Origin: Terriglobales bacterium
GTDB taxonomy: Bacteria; Acidobacteriota; Terriglobia; Terriglobales; Acidobacteriaceae
Direction of reading: 5' to 3'
Assembly: GCA_025462725.1 (NCBI GenBank)
Contig: JAOAPE010000003.1
Span: 186,001-250,000 of the forward strand
Length of the DNA: 64,000 bases
The position numbers were made by a program, and so were the translations under genes. Shown here one piece after another: positions 63,399-64,000 of this stretch. The first letter of the stretch is position 1, and each line of letters begins with the position of its first letter. The notes under the pieces are model-generated. The model was not told the DNA's origin and searched no databases. It was given only the letters and a program-made list of their open reading frames with translations.

Positions 63399-63818
63399 AT
63401 GACCACCAGCAAAGTGCACGTATCATTGGATGTGGAGAACCTTGCGCAATCCATTCGCTTCTATTCAGTACTCTTCAACACCGAGCCCACCAAGATTAAG
63501 CCCAAGTATGCGAAGTTTGATTTGGACGAGCCGTCACTCAATCTCACGATGAATGAGACGAAACCGTGCTGCATCCAGGGACTGAATCACATGGGCGTTC
63601 GCGTGGAAACGATTGAAGAGGTGCTGGCGGCGAAGCAACGGCTCGAAGCGGCTGGATTCGCCACCTCAGACGAATTTGGCATCACCTGCTGCTACGCCGT
63701 GCAAGACAAGATATGGGCGAAAGATCCGAATGGGATTCGCTGGGAGGTTTACATCTTCAGAGGCGATACGGAGCACGCCGAGATTGCTCCAGCGGAAGTG
63801 GCCTGCTGCGCGAAGTAG
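63399..63818 (+). CDS. arsI: ArsI/CadI-type VOC metalloenzyme (C-As lyase like)
   Basis: 139 aa. Type I extradiol/VOC fold. Ligand pattern His7, His64 and Glu116 fits the Fe(II) site of ArsI, and vicinal Cys97-Cys98 in GITCCYAVQDK is the signature that binds the trivalent organoarsenical substrate. A Cys-rich end (ACCAK) is also typical. ArsI cleaves methyl or aryl groups from organoarsenicals; CadI (cadmium-inducible) homologues share the same sequence. GAGGAG precedes the ATG by 9 nt. Co-regulated with arsR. Confidence 0.9.
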   Translation: MTTSKVHVSLDVENLAQSIRFYSVLFNTEPTKIKPKYAKFDLDEPSLNLTMNETKPCCIQGLNHMGVRVETIEEVLAAKQRLEAAGFATSDEFGITCCYAVQDKIWAKDPNGIRWEVYIFRGDTEHAEIAPAEVACCAK

Positions 63819-63828
63819 AAACGAAAAA

Positions 63829-63854
63829 GGACCTGGGAGGTGATTCCCAGGTCC
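63829..63854 (-). terminator. Terminator at the convergent junction
   Basis: Perfect 10-bp stem GGACCTGGGA / TCCCAGGTCC with a 6-nt loop. On the minus strand it is followed by TTTTT, so it terminates the gene entering from the right; it may also stop arsI transcripts. Confidence 0.8.
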
Positions 63855-63870
63855 TCATAGAATGCGCAAA

Positions 63871-64000
63871 TTATCGCGATACTGCGGTGAACAGCTCCGA
63901 ATTCAGTAGGGCTTGGAACTTGTTGTCATCTGCCTTGAAGTGCAGCATCAAGTCCTTACTGTCTGACTTCACGCTCACGCTGTCGAGCGCCATCTTTTCA
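63871..64000 (-). CDS. C-terminal fragment of a hypothetical protein
   Basis: An open frame on the minus strand enters from the right edge and ends at TAA (63871-63873). The visible 42 residues include MALDSVSVKSDSKDLMLHF and LLNSELFTAVSR. It is followed directly by the terminator hairpin with a T-run, which supports a real gene end. No family recognised. Confidence 0.5.
   Translation of the reverse strand, partial: EKMALDSVSVKSDSKDLMLHFKADDNKFQALLNSELFTAVSR

Overview
The window is a 64-kb piece of a bacterial chromosome with moderate GC and tightly packed genes. The gene content fits an Acidobacteriota soil bacterium (Terriglobia, Koribacter/Sulfotelmatobacter-like): a GH57 branching enzyme, a kinase with a TolB-type C-terminal propeller, large Ig/FG-GAP surface proteins, a PEP-CTERM protein, a TonB-dependent receptor with a carboxypeptidase-like N-domain, and short palindromic repeats of the 'ccttcg..cgctgcgctcaggat' and 'gggctttagccc' type. 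This assignment is an inference from gene content; there is no rRNA or marker gene in the window.

Layout. 1-5530 (minus): type IV pilus operon pilB-pilT-pilC-pilS-like kinase, which runs off the left edge. 5865-7432 (minus): two-gene ABC-2 exporter. 7433-8217: a long non-coding, AT-rich stretch with a parS-like palindrome. 8218-11878: a secreted protein, then a minus-strand mazG / GNAT / enolase-superfamily cluster resembling the N-succinylamino-acid racemase pathway. 12236-17911: GH57 branching enzyme, a frameshifted DUF457-type membrane gene, a Rieske protein, an unlisted 51-aa zinc-ribbon ORF coupled to an APC permease, and an M48 lipoprotein protease. 18093-23299: TonB receptor plus an Ig-repeat propeller lipoprotein. 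23451-27338 (minus): eno-DUF2059-gpmI-cupin operon. 27531-34047: a peroxiredoxin-like gene with an in-frame UGA at its redox-active position (candidate selenoprotein), a glycine-zipper protein, a kelch protein, HIT hydrolase, M28 peptidase and a PAS histidine kinase. 34140-43335 (minus): M16 peptidase, giant FG-GAP protein, Ser/Thr kinase. 43470-43697: tRNA-Leu(UAG) with a duplicated 3' half. 43759-52390: DUF3467 protein, then a long minus cluster ubiD-membrane protein-nuoI-metH-VOC-M20. 52532-54413: nucleotidyltransferase and PEP-CTERM protein. 54447-54669: tRNA-Gly(CCC) with a duplicated 5' half. 54856-57560: orphan CheB and two tandem paralogous secreted proteins. 57908-62342: TPR/CsgG-like protein, NfeD, slipin and SPOR protein. 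62343-63818: sulfite-oxidase-like protein, then an arsR-arsI pair. A gene fragment on the minus strand enters from the right edge.

The strongest unexplained observation is that both tRNA genes in the window carry the same arrangement. An intact tRNA is followed by an 85-102 bp member of one palindromic repeat family, and then by an exact copy of part of that tRNA whose breakpoint lies in or at the edge of the anticodon loop. This looks like a miniature element that targets tRNA anticodon loops and leaves the tRNA intact. Two further family members lie in non-tRNA positions, one of them read through as the C-terminus of the HIT protein. The second strong observation is the candidate selenocysteine peroxiredoxin.
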